Source: Halobacteriovoraceae bacterium
GTDB lineage: Bacteria > Bdellovibrionota > Bacteriovoracia > Bacteriovoracales > Bacteriovoracaceae
Assembly: GCA_002715375.1 (NCBI GenBank)
Contig: PAZA01000100.1
Coordinates: 1-37,389, forward strand
Direction of reading: 5' to 3'
Length of the DNA stretch: 37,389 bases
In this document: piece after piece, positions 1-9,291 of the stretch
Position numbering within the stretch: position 1 is the first letter of the stretch
How the letters are laid out: every line of letters begins with the position of its first letter
Program-made: the position numbers and the translations under genes
The notes under the pieces: generated by a model
Databases searched by the model: none
Told to the model about the DNA's origin: nothing
The model's input: the letters and a program-made list of their open reading frames with translations, nothing else

Positions 1-19
1 AATAAATAAAGGGCAATCT

Positions 20-826
20 ATGAAAGTTGTCATCCTTATAGCATTAACTTTTGGTCTTTTGATCGGTGGCTTCTTTATTTTTAATCAAAAGAATGAAAGT
101 GATATATCAAAAAAAATAGAAGCTAAAAGTAAACGGACACCGTCTTCCAAAAATCTTTCTTTATTAAAAGAAAAAAAAGAGATTGCCACTAAACTTAAAA
201 AACTTGAAGCTGAAAACAAAAAAAAGGAAAAAGAGATAGAAAAGGCCAGAAATAGAAAAAAAGGCAAAGAGAGATTATCTCAACCAAGAAGGCCTATTTC
301 TGAAGAGGTCAAAAAAAGAATGAGAGAAGAAGATGCTCAATTTAAAAAGCGCCTTTTTGATCAAGAAAATAAAACCGCTTCTTATTTTAAAGAGCCTGAA
401 ATTAAGTTTAATGAAGGACAATATTTAGTCTCTGAAAAGCTAAAGGCCATAAGAAAAAAAGATTATAAGGGAGACTCTAAAAGTATAGTTCAGGAAATGG
501 GGCCTTTTTTAGTTGTTAACACTGATGAAGAGGACTTAGAGGAAAGCACCTCTAGTAAATGGATGGTCTTTGATAAAAAGAACCGTCAATTGGGGATCGT
601 ATCTGGCCGCTTCAAAGTAAACCTTAAAGAGGAGGCATCTTTACAAGAATTTGAAAAAAGACAAAACCTAAAGACTTTATTTAAAAACGAAGAAATAAAT
701 TTTTATTACCTGAAGCCATTGGAAGAGCTAACAAACCCTCAAGTTAAACTAAGTGAAATTGAAAAGGATGAATCAGTAACTAAAGTCGAATTTGAAATTC
801 TTGAAAGCTTCAATAAAACCAAGTAA
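20..826 (+). CDS. membrane-anchored hypothetical protein: N-terminal TM, charged coiled-coil, small C-terminal globular domain (possibly I9/fervidolysin prodomain-like)
   Basis: 268-aa ORF, RBS-like aaaggg upstream of ATG; N-terminus MKVVILIALTFGLLIGGFFIF; Lys/Glu-rich coil; C-terminal FKVNLKEEASLQEF...IEKDESVTKVEFEIL. Confidence 0.8.
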   Translation: MKVVILIALTFGLLIGGFFIFNQKNESDISKKIEAKSKRTPSSKNLSLLKEKKEIATKLKKLEAENKKKEKEIEKARNRKKGKERLSQPRRPISEEVKKRMREEDAQFKKRLFDQENKTASYFKEPEIKFNEGQYLVSEKLKAIRKKDYKGDSKSIVQEMGPFLVVNTDEEDLEESTSSKWMVFDKKNRQLGIVSGRFKVNLKEEASLQEFEKRQNLKTLFKNEEINFYYLKPLEELTNPQVKLSEIEKDESVTKVEFEILESFNKTK

Positions 827-919
827 ATCCAACTAATCTATAGCAAAGCACTGTAGATGAAATTGAAAAAAGTTTATTTATCAAACTTACGCAAAGAAAT
901 AAGTTTTGGGTCAAGACCA

Positions 920-1087
920 TCAAGAGTTTAACTTCCGAATTCTAAAATCTCTTTTTCTTTCGGCAGTTGGTGGTTCATGAGCTGGCCAACCAAGGAAGAT
1001 GGTTCCCACAAGATCTAAAATAACAAGAAGACCATGAAAGCCTCCCCAAGCAACAAAAGTCCACTTAGGACCATGCCAAAGACCTTC
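920..1087 (-). pseudogene. C-terminal remnant of an MBOAT-family (AlgI/DltB-like) acyltransferase
   Basis: Minus-strand translation reads [68 protein letters not shown] is the MBOAT active-site region; in-frame stop directly upstream (tta 1088-1090) and no upstream MBOAT body. Confidence 0.75.
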
Positions 1088-1089
1088 TT

Positions 1090-1398
1090 AATTTTGACTA
1101 TGAACTATATAAAAGCAGAAGTGAATCTGTAGCAAAACTTGTTTTTAATTAAGGCAAAGTGTCAAGCAACAGAGCAATGACTAACGCATATAATCATTCC
1201 TTCACCGGTAAGCTTATCGTTGTTAATATAAGCGAAGCCACAGAAGCTTATAAGGCAAGCCTTGAAGATGACGAAGCTTCACTAACTTCATTGATTGAAA
1301 AAGCTGCTGAAGTTATTGAAACAAGTCCAGAAAGTATGAAAGAACTCTTTAATAACCTTGTTCTTAATAAATATTTTTTTTCAAATAGGGTGCCTTAA
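1090..1398 (+). pseudogene. degraded ORF with an in-frame TAA at 1150-1152; the 1159..1398 ORF is its downstream part
   Basis: Same-frame reading NFDYELYKSRSESVAKLVFN*GKVSSNRAMTNAYNHSFTGKLIVVN...; coding-like composition on both sides of the stop; no RBS for the GTG at 1159. Confidence 0.4.
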
Positions 1399-1519
1399 GC
1401 CCTCGTTCCTTTTTAATGCATCTATCAACATTTTTTCAAAAAAGACCTACACCAATTCATTAAATTTTTGTAATGTCCCAAATTATTGGAACTTGCGAAA
1501 ACCGAAAATTGGAGATGGT

Positions 1520-1801
1520 ATGAAAAAGATTTTTCCCCTATTTATTTCTTTTTTGTTTATTTTTGCCTCAACAGCTGAAGCTGGAAACCGCAGAAAATGT
1601 ATTAAGGAAGGAAACACTTGGGTTATTACACCGAGTGGAAAGAAGTTTTGCATGAAAAAGCTTGGTAAAACAAGCCGAAGTGGAAGCTTTGATGATGATA
1701 TTACTGCTATAAGAAGAAGGAAGTGTCTCAAGTCTGGTGGTGTATGGATGGTTCATTCAGGTGGTAAATTCTGCTTAAAAAAACTTGATTACCTTGAATA
1801 A
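1520..1801 (+). CDS. small secreted protein with two copies of a Cys-containing repeat
   Basis: 93 aa from ATG 1520 with ggagatgg upstream (better than the 1358 start in the ORF track); signal peptide MKKIFPLFISFLFIFASTAEA; repeats RRKCIKEGNTWVITPSGKKFCMKKL and RRKCLKSGGVWMVHSGGKFCLKKL. Confidence 0.8.
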   Translation: MKKIFPLFISFLFIFASTAEAGNRRKCIKEGNTWVITPSGKKFCMKKLGKTSRSGSFDDDITAIRRRKCLKSGGVWMVHSGGKFCLKKLDYLE

Positions 1802-1816
1802 TAAATAAAACTTAGA

Positions 1817-1853
1817 AGTGACTCTTTAGGTTTCTAAGGGTCACTCCTTTTTT
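1817..1853 (+). terminator. putative Rho-independent terminator after the small secreted protein
   Basis: AGTGAC(T)CTTTAG ... CTAAGGGTCACT hairpin followed by CCTTTTTTCCCTCTTTTT. Confidence 0.7.
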
Positions 1854-1982
1854 CCCTCTTTTTAGTATTCTTTTATTTTTTTCCACTGAAATTATTTTTA
1901 AATTTAAGCTTGCCTTTGTTTTTTTTTCTTTTTAAATTAAGTATTATTTAGTTCTTGTTAATTTTTAATTAGGCGGAAGTTA

Positions 1983-2789
1983 GTGGTTAAAACGTTTTTT
2001 CTTATCATGGGCTTATTGCTTCCTTTCAAGAATGCCCTTCCTGAGCTAAGGCTAGAACTCACGAAAGAACAATATAAAAAGCTAAGAACAGCCTTCAAAG
2101 GCAAAACAAAAAAAAGATTTGACATCTATATAGAAGCTTTCGATGGAAAAAATTTTTTACTGGAAGAAAAGGGAATAAAGTTTAGGCTTAAAAATAATCA
2201 AAAGAAGACTGTCATTCAGGTGTCAAAACTTCTTGCCCATGAAAATATTAAATGTGACTCACAAAAGATTACTTGGAAAAAGAAAGAGACCATCCGCTCA
2301 AATAATCAAACCCTCAGCCGTCGTCTAATGTTTCAAGCAACAGAAATTTTTAAATATCTCAACTCGAGTAGTGATATACCAAAGGACCTGATTGTTGCCT
2401 TTGACTCAGAAATTAGAAAAATAAACTTCAAGGGAAAGGAACTCCTTTTAAAGTCCCTTCCAAAAAATAAAAAGGTTTATTTTCTTCCGTCCCATACTAA
2501 TAAAAAATATAGAAAAAAGATAAAACTATCAAATCAAAAAAATTCCTTTTTAAAATTGGCGTTAGGTAAAACAATTGAAAAGAGAAGTAATAATAAGTTT
2601 GTTACATTTTATGAATTAGAAGGCGAAGGAAAATCTGAAGATGTCGAAAAAGACCCAAAATTGATCGACCTTTTTTGCAAAAAAGTAAATGGACTCTCCC
2701 AAGCAAAAACACATAAGACCCTTAAAATGGAAAAAAATATAAACCTTAAAAGTTATAAAACAAGAGCACCTTTTCTTTTCAGGTCATAA
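1983..2789 (+). CDS. secreted hypothetical protein, possible CYTH-like fold
   Basis: 268-aa ORF (GTG start), hydrophobic N-terminus; ELRLELTKEQYKKL, FDIYIEAFDGKNFLLEEKGIKFRLK and FVTFYELEGEGK segments resemble CYTH strands. Confidence 0.75.
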   Translation: MVKTFFLIMGLLLPFKNALPELRLELTKEQYKKLRTAFKGKTKKRFDIYIEAFDGKNFLLEEKGIKFRLKNNQKKTVIQVSKLLAHENIKCDSQKITWKKKETIRSNNQTLSRRLMFQATEIFKYLNSSSDIPKDLIVAFDSEIRKINFKGKELLLKSLPKNKKVYFLPSHTNKKYRKKIKLSNQKNSFLKLALGKTIEKRSNNKFVTFYELEGEGKSEDVEKDPKLIDLFCKKVNGLSQAKTHKTLKMEKNINLKSYKTRAPFLFRS

Positions 2790-5700
2790 GCCTGTTCACA
2801 AGAGAGCGGAAACGCGAATAAATTGTATAGAGGCAAGGGACAAGAAAAAGAGTTATTAAAGTGGAAAAAAAGAGTCCCCAACCCATCGTCAACATCATCT
2901 CAGCAAGCATTGAATCGTAACCGAAAAAACCATAGGCCGTGGGAAGAATTGCCACTACTGTCGTCACTGTAGTAATGACAACCGCTCTTAAACGAGTACT
3001 CGCCCCTTCACAAATGATCCCTAAAGTGGCCTCTCCTTCTTTTCTAACGAGGGTCTCAATTTTTGAAATCATAACAATGGCATCATTAATAACAACGCCC
3101 ATCATCCCCAAAGTTCCAATGATCGAAAAGAAACCGTACATGGACATCTTATGAATGAGAAGAACAAAAATAATTCCTGCCATTCCAAAAGGAATAATGG
3201 AAACAATTACCAGAGGAAGGGCCAAAGAATTGAAAAGAATAACCAAAATAAAATAAGTCATTAAGGCCACTAAAAGAATGGATATCTTAAAGTCGTTTTT
3301 TGAGTCCCTTGAATCTTCAACTTCTCCTACAAATGATAAAAGGGAAGCTGGGAATTGACTTCCCAAAGAAGGAAAAATCTTTTTTTCAACATCTTCTGCT
3401 ATTTCAAGCGGTGTTACTTTAACACCTTTTTTTATATCAGCATAAAGCGTGGTCGTCCTTTTAAAGTTAACCCTTCCAATACTAAGAGGCTTTTTCCTTT
3501 CCTCTATTTCTAAAATCCTCTTAAGTGAAATAAGGCTTCCCTGAGCATTTGAAACTTTGACCTTATATATATTTTCAATATCTTTATTAAACCCTTCCTC
3601 AATAAGCATTTTGACTTCGACTGTTTCCTCTTCTTTTGTCAGATCAAAAAGATTTGATCCTCCAACAAAGGAACGAAGCACATTAGTTAATTGAGAAGGG
3701 TTTACTTTTAAACGGGTCATTTCTTTTTGATTTATTTTAAAAATAAATTCTTTTTTTAAAAGAGGCCTTTCTAGCTCTACATTCCCAATATCTTTTCTTT
3801 TTTCCATCTCTTTTTTTAATAAATCGGCGAGTTGTTTTCTCTTTTTGTCGTTATTTTCCTGAATTCTTATTTCGATAGGACTTCCACTGCTTCTTCCCCA
3901 TCTATGTTTTATAAATTTAACCTTCTTATAGCCCTGAAGACCCTTGGCCATTTTTTCCCATTTTTTGATAAGACCTCTTAGTTTAAATTTTCTTTCTCCA
4001 AGTGGTAAAAGTTCAACTCGCATAAAGACACTATTTTCCTGTGCCTGACCACCTCTTCGACTTACCCCGACCCGACTTCTTACGGCCACGACAGAATTTG
4101 TTTTATCCTTTAAAAAAATATTTTCAAGTTCGTTAATAAAAGAGGCCATTTCCAATCGGTTTAGGTTTTCTTTTGCCGTCGCTCTTACATAAATTTCTTT
4201 GGCCTCCTCTCTAGGAAACATAACAAACCTAAGTTTTGTTTTGTATAAATAAATACTGGAAGATAGAATTCCAATAAAAAACAGAAGAAGAAGTGATTTA
4301 TAATTAAGACATTTTTCAAGAAAGTTCTTGTAATTGATTTCCCATTTTTGAAATTTACTTTTCTTAATCATTTCCTGATTCTTTTCTCTTTTCCTTTTAA
4401 ATTTAATTTTTCCTAAAACTTTTTCTAAGAAGCGTGATTTATATATAAGGTGATTTGGAAGGACAAAGTAAGACTCAATGAGGCTACCAAAAAGCATAAA
4501 AACAATGACTAAAGGAATATACGAAACTAGTTTCCCAAAAAATCCTTGAAAGTAAAAAAGAGGGATAAAAGCAACACAAGTTGTGAGAATGGAAGCAAGA
4601 ATAGGCCTAAACACTTCTTTGGCTCCAAGTATCGAAGCTTGCAAGGGTTCTTCACCAGACTCAATCTTTCTTTCAATATTTTCGGCCACAATAATAGCAT
4701 CATCAACGACGACACCCATTAAAATAATCACAGCGGCCAAAGTGACATTATTAACCGTATAACCGATAAGGTGAGCAAGAGTAATACTAACGGCCAAAGA
4801 AAAAGGGATGCCACAGGCAACCCAAAAGCCCGTTTTAAAATCAAGGGCCAAAAAGAGAAAAAGAAGAATAAAAAGAAACCCTAATAGACCATTACTTGAA
4901 ATAAGCCCTAACCTATTTGTGACATCATAAGACTCATCGTCCATTAGTTTAATTTTAATAGGTCCTTCTTTATTACGGGCCCTAAACACCTCTACAATTT
5001 CAAAAACCTTTTTTCTTGCTTTTAAAATATCACTTGAGAGGCTTTTCCTTACTGAAAAAGTAACCGCCTCATGACCTTGTATCTTTCTTACGGAACGTCT
5101 TTCTCTATAAGTTTCACTAATTGTAGCTAAGTCCTTTAAAGTAACCATCTTTCCTTGAAAATTTCTCCTTATCACAACGTTTTCAAGGGACTCCTTATTA
5201 TCCAGTTCTTGGACGACGATAACACGACTCTCATCTTTATTTTTTATTTGCCCAAGGGGAATTCTAAAATGGCTGGACCTTAACTTTTCATAGACTTGGT
5301 TTAGTGAAATTTGATAGCGTCTCAATTTAGATGGATTAATTTTTATTTTTATAACCGGGGGTAAATACCCTCCTTTTGAAACTGAACTGATTTCCTTTAA
5401 ATTGACCAGTTGGTTTTCTAAAGAGTTTACCTGAACCTGTAATCGCTCTCTTTCAAAATCTGTTAGTATTTTTGTCCCTTGAATATAAACACCGATATCG
5501 ATAATCGCCTTTTCACTAGATTTAAATTGGCGTATTGAAGGCCTTTCAACATCAACAGGTAGCTTAACTCTTAAAATCACATCTTTAATATTTTGAACAA
5601 CTTCCTTTTTATCCGGATAATCACTCCTAAGGGTTATGCCAATTGAAGAAACACCTGGACTTGATGTCGAATTAACTTCTTTTATTCCCTGAAGACCCTT

Positions 5701-5916
5701 TAACTCATCTTCAAGAGGTCTTGTGACCAAGCTTTCAACATCTTCAGAGGAAGCACCTGGATAAACAGCTGTTAACCTTACCCAATCACTTTCAAAGGAA
5801 GGCATTTCTTCCTTACCAATATTAATCCAGGAAAATGCTCCTAATATGAATACACTAACAAAAATAATATTTGAAAAAAGGGTGTTGGTAGCAAAAAATT
5901 TAATAACTTTTTCCAT
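2779..5916 (-). CDS. RND-family (AcrB/HAE1-like) efflux permease
   Basis: 1045 aa; PGASSEDVESLVTRPLEDELKGLQGIKEVNSTSSPGVSSI, VVVDDAIIVAENIERKI and GVVINDAIVMISKIE motifs. Confidence 0.95.
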   Translation of the reverse strand: MEKVIKFFATNTLFSNIIFVSVFILGAFSWINIGKEEMPSFESDWVRLTAVYPGASSEDVESLVTRPLEDELKGLQGIKEVNSTSSPGVSSIGITLRSDYPDKKEVVQNIKDVILRVKLPVDVERPSIRQFKSSEKAIIDIGVYIQGTKILTDFERERLQVQVNSLENQLVNLKEISSVSKGGYLPPVIKIKINPSKLRRYQISLNQVYEKLRSSHFRIPLGQIKNKDESRVIVVQELDNKESLENVVIRRNFQGKMVTLKDLATISETYRERRSVRKIQGHEAVTFSVRKSLSSDILKARKKVFEIVEVFRARNKEGPIKIKLMDDESYDVTNRLGLISSNGLLGFLFILLFLFLALDFKTGFWVACGIPFSLAVSITLAHLIGYTVNNVTLAAVIILMGVVVDDAIIVAENIERKIESGEEPLQASILGAKEVFRPILASILTTCVAFIPLFYFQGFFGKLVSYIPLVIVFMLFGSLIESYFVLPNHLIYKSRFLEKVLGKIKFKRKREKNQEMIKKSKFQKWEINYKNFLEKCLNYKSLLLLFFIGILSSSIYLYKTKLRFVMFPREEAKEIYVRATAKENLNRLEMASFINELENIFLKDKTNSVVAVRSRVGVSRRGGQAQENSVFMRVELLPLGERKFKLRGLIKKWEKMAKGLQGYKKVKFIKHRWGRSSGSPIEIRIQENNDKKRKQLADLLKKEMEKRKDIGNVELERPLLKKEFIFKINQKEMTRLKVNPSQLTNVLRSFVGGSNLFDLTKEEETVEVKMLIEEGFNKDIENIYKVKVSNAQGSLISLKRILEIEERKKPLSIGRVNFKRTTTLYADIKKGVKVTPLEIAEDVEKKIFPSLGSQFPASLLSFVGEVEDSRDSKNDFKISILLVALMTYFILVILFNSLALPLVIVSIIPFGMAGIIFVLLIHKMSMYGFFSIIGTLGMMGVVINDAIVMISKIETLVRKEGEATLGIICEGASTRLRAVVITTVTTVVAILPTAYGFFGYDSMLAEMMLTMGWGLFFSTLITLFLVPCLYTIYSRFRSLVNRLMT

Positions 5917-6015
5917 AATAATTATCTTTCTAGAAAAGGATTACAAAATACCATTCGTCTTAAAAGATTGTTTTATGGACTAAAGCTCTTTTTAATCAAG
6001 TTAAAAGGAATTATT

Positions 6016-6037
6016 TTCCATGGAGAATCCCATGGAA
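6016..6037. other. perfect 8-bp inverted repeat TTCCATGG-agaatc-CCATGGAA between gpx and the RND gene
   Basis: Read directly; no strong T tract. Confidence 0.6.
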
Positions 6038-6058
6038 TCATAAAAGTTATTTCAATTT

Positions 6059-6604
6059 TTAAAACAGTTTTTCAAGTTCATTAATAAACTCTTTACCCAA
6101 AGGGTTTTGGCCGGAACGGAACCTTTTTACAAGTTTTCCTTTTTTATCAATTAAAAACTTCTCAAAGTTCCAACTTATTTCACCTTCATTTTTTGTAAGG
6201 AATTGAAATAGAGTATGCTTTTTAACCCCTTTTACGATCATTTTTTCTGTTAACGGAAAAGTTACACCATAACTATCTCTACAAAACCTTTTTACTTCCT
6301 TATTTTTTTCCGGTGTTTGCCCGCCAAAGTCATTAGAAGGAACACCCAAGATAAATAACCCTTTTGGCGCGAACTGTTGATTAACCTTCTGAATGGCCTT
6401 GAGTTGGGGCGTAAAACCGCATTGGGTTGCTATATTTACTATAAGCATGGGCCTCCCCTCCATATTCTTGAATTTAAACTTTTGGCCATTTATTTTGTGG
6501 GCCTCTATTTTATAAATGTTTTCCTCTTCACTTTTTAAATTAGGTAAAAAAAGAAAAAATGAAAAAAATATAACTGATGACATTTTAATTAGATCTATTT
6601 TCAT
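6059..6604 (-). CDS. glutathione peroxidase (Cys type) with N-terminal signal/TM; likely start at 6604 rather than 6649
   Basis: NIATQCGFTPQLKAIQKVNQQFAPKGLFILGVPSNDFGGQTP ... ISWNFEKFLIDKKGKLVKRF; MKIDLIKMSSVIFFSFFLFLPNLKS signal-like. Confidence 0.9.
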   Translation of the reverse strand: MKIDLIKMSSVIFFSFFLFLPNLKSEEENIYKIEAHKINGQKFKFKNMEGRPMLIVNIATQCGFTPQLKAIQKVNQQFAPKGLFILGVPSNDFGGQTPEKNKEVKRFCRDSYGVTFPLTEKMIVKGVKKHTLFQFLTKNEGEISWNFEKFLIDKKGKLVKRFRSGQNPLGKEFINELEKLF

Positions 6605-6870
6605 TGCTTTACGTTTCCTCTTTTTCAAAATGATTGAACATCGAATCATATTTCTTGGTTATTTAGGAATTATCCAACTATAAGAATACACTATAATTTA
6701 AACAAAATAATACCATTTTAATACTATCAAAACTTTGTCTAATTAAGGCCCTCCAGCATAAAACCGTTTTACAGTTGAGTTTATTTATTAAAAAGTGGAA
6801 AATTGTTTCCCTCATTATAATTAAAAAGCCAATATTTACCCTCGTTTAGATTATTTCCGAAAATTCTACT

Positions 6871-7680
6871 ATGATAGTCCTTTTTCGATTCGCAAATAAG
6901 CTTTTATTCGTAACCTTTTTAGGTTTAACCTTACATGTATATTCCGCTAACTCAAAAGAAAGAGTATTAGGCTATTCATTATTCTCTAACCTTGAAACTG
7001 ATTTCAAAGACTTTGATCAAACTGGAAAAAGTCTGAATATTATAGCGGGTTTTGGAATAACTTATAAATTAAATAAGAGGTCGTCTCTTAGTTTAAGGAT
7101 ACCTTTTTTAAAATCCTTAACCGGAGCGAAGGATTTTAATTACCTGGATGGAAGCTTGGCCCATAGCTATAGTTTTTTTTCTAATAAATTTGGTTTCTCA
7201 CTAAATTCGTATGTGGGTATAGGCCTTCCCTACAGTAAGAATTCAAGAGAAAGAAACTATCTTCAAACGAAAATTACCATCTCTCCTTCCTTAAATTATA
7301 AACTACAAAAAACGCCCGAATTAACAGTTTTTTTATCCCCTGCGTTGACTAAAAATTTCCACCGATCAAATACCAATATAAACGGTATATCTAATAATTC
7401 ATATATCCTGTCACTTTCAGGAGGAGGAACTTATCAATTTAAAGACAAGGGATCATTAACATTAAAGAGCAGTATTCTAAAATTAACGACCTACGGTGAT
7501 TTTGAAAAAGACCGTTATAACTTTGAAGGAAATTATTCCCGTTTATTAAGTCCCAAATTAAAGGGAAGTATAGGATTGAGTAATGGCGGGGAAGTTACAG
7601 ATTATAACGGTGATCTTAATGTAAAAATATTTGACGCGCAAAAAGCGACTTTTTCTATTTCAATTTTTTATTCTTTTTAA
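6871..7680 (+). CDS. putative outer-membrane beta-barrel protein
   Basis: 269 aa, signal peptide, alternating amphipathic strands, C-terminal aromatic FYSF-stop. Confidence 0.75.
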   Translation: MIVLFRFANKLLFVTFLGLTLHVYSANSKERVLGYSLFSNLETDFKDFDQTGKSLNIIAGFGITYKLNKRSSLSLRIPFLKSLTGAKDFNYLDGSLAHSYSFFSNKFGFSLNSYVGIGLPYSKNSRERNYLQTKITISPSLNYKLQKTPELTVFLSPALTKNFHRSNTNINGISNNSYILSLSGGGTYQFKDKGSLTLKSSILKLTTYGDFEKDRYNFEGNYSRLLSPKLKGSIGLSNGGEVTDYNGDLNVKIFDAQKATFSISIFYSF

Positions 7681-7726
7681 ATATTTATCAATATTTTTAA
7701 GTTTTCACTTTTAGATATAAACCTAA

Positions 7727-9055
7727 TTAATTCCGCTTTAAAAGGGAATATTTCTTTTTGTAGAGTTTATAATTAATCAAAATTTTACTTTTAAGATCTT
7801 TAACTTTTAGGATATCATCCCAGACAATCCCTTCATTTCTAATTTGATTATTATCAAACCTAAAGTTCATAATATTGAGAGCTTTTTCCATTTTGAAAAG
7901 AGAGTCTTTTCTTCTATACAGGTCTTCCAGACCCTTTAGATCTTTTAATTTTGTGCTTATTTTTAATAGGTTTAAATCTATATTAATGTTGTTATTGAAA
8001 CGCCCTTGATACTTTTTGTAAAAGCGGACCATTTTTGGGGCCTGCTTAAATGTTGTGGGGATTGGATATGTGACTTTAGAAATTTTAGTCTCTAATTTGG
8101 GATAAAAGCTCATAAAGCTATTTTTTCTCTGGTGAGTCTTCTCTTTAAATACCTTTGAAACAATCCTTTTCAAAAGTGGGTATGGAAGAGAAACAAGGGA
8201 TGGTTTTTTAGGTTTTTCACCAAATAAAATACGAGAAATGGCCATTATCGGGGTCACGCAATTATAACTCACTAGATTGGCCTTTTTATTCTTCCACTCA
8301 GAATTAATATAATCAATTATCGCCTTATCTTCTATTTTGGTTGTTGGGTATGTCACAGACCATATACTTTTATAATAAGAGATTCCCCAACTTACTGAGC
8401 GTCTCGATAAGCCAGTCTTTGTAATTTTTTTCTTAAAAACATAGTTTGCAATTTTTAAAATTTTATTTCTATTTATTAAACTTAGCTTAATATCATTTTC
8501 ATTTAAAATATTTTTTAAGTTTTCCTTAGAGGGACTCCTTTCGATAAGCTCGTCTAAAACAATATAAGAAGAAAAATCATTAAGTCCCAAATCTTCTAAT
8601 TTTCTTTTTTGTTTTTCATAGATTTCTTCGTCTTTTAAATACGAATATTTCTCTATGAGTAAGGAGTCCATTTCAGATATGTCCTTCTTTGAAAGTTTCG
8701 AAGGTAGACTTCCCTTTTTATAAGTACCATAGAAAAATTCGCTTTTTTTAAGGGCCATAAAAAATAAGTTAAGCTCTTTTTGAAGAGTAAAATCAAAAGA
8801 AACAACGAGGCCTTGTTCTTGGTCATCTTCGTTACAAAGTCGAATCAAGTTTGGCTTCTCCCTATTACTATTATCATGACAAGCTTGGGGAATATAAATG
8901 GCCGTATGAGATAGACCGGTCATGGAGGTAGAAAATTTGAGTTTATTTAGAGTTTTTCCTTTTCCCGTAGGCGAAGATGTGAAAAAAAACTCAACAGAGA
9001 AGGCATTTAAAGAAATACCTAGGAAAAAGACTAAAAAAACGTAAAGCTTATTCAC
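7727..9055 (-). CDS. secreted protein, putative permuted NlpC/P60-like (DUF4105-like) hydrolase
   Basis: 442 aa; signal peptide MNKLYVFLVFFLGISLNAFS; GLSHTAIYIPQAC then later ANLVSYNCVTPIMAISRILFG (His-before-Cys order). Confidence 0.7.
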   Translation of the reverse strand: MNKLYVFLVFFLGISLNAFSVEFFFTSSPTGKGKTLNKLKFSTSMTGLSHTAIYIPQACHDNSNREKPNLIRLCNEDDQEQGLVVSFDFTLQKELNLFFMALKKSEFFYGTYKKGSLPSKLSKKDISEMDSLLIEKYSYLKDEEIYEKQKRKLEDLGLNDFSSYIVLDELIERSPSKENLKNILNENDIKLSLINRNKILKIANYVFKKKITKTGLSRRSVSWGISYYKSIWSVTYPTTKIEDKAIIDYINSEWKNKKANLVSYNCVTPIMAISRILFGEKPKKPSLVSLPYPLLKRIVSKVFKEKTHQRKNSFMSFYPKLETKISKVTYPIPTTFKQAPKMVRFYKKYQGRFNNNINIDLNLLKISTKLKDLKGLEDLYRRKDSLFKMEKALNIMNFRFDNNQIRNEGIVWDDILKVKDLKSKILINYKLYKKKYSLLKRN

Positions 9056-9242
9056 AGAAACCTCTCATTGGAAATAATAGAAAATTTAAACTTTCAATTT
9101 GTCTTTGTAAATGTAGGTAAGTAAATAATCCCCCCCTATTAACGCTTCGCACCCAACCATACCACAAACTCTATTGCCTTAAACAGCGTGAAAATAAATT
9201 TTATTTAAGCGCTAATTTCTTTGAATTACGGGACTCATTAGG

Positions 9243-9291
9243 CAGATTAAATGACCATTATTGTGACTCATTATTTAAGTAATTTAATCTG
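9243..9291. repeat. 10-bp perfect inverted repeat CAGATTAAAT...ATTTAATCTG upstream of the giant metalloprotease gene
   Basis: Arms at 9243-9252 and 9282-9291, extendable to 12 bp with one G-U pair; followed by tcttttaac. Confidence 0.6.

Noticed and set aside
85-267. 60-aa minus-strand ORF
   Set aside because: Antisense shadow of the Lys/Glu-rich coil in the 20..826 gene; low-complexity F/S/L translation
1358-1519. Long N-terminal extension of the 147-aa ORF
   Set aside because: The real signal peptide and RBS begin at the internal ATG 1520; extension is not protein-like
1483-1756. 82-aa and 62-aa minus ORFs
   Set aside because: Antisense to the well-supported small secreted protein
2939-3154. 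71-aa plus ORF inside the RND gene (also 4527..4715 -)
   Set aside because: Alternate-frame shadows of a clearly coding gene
6759-6771. TAAAAC-c-GTTTTA inverted repeat
   Set aside because: Short, AT-rich and expected by chance; no second copy with clear spacing
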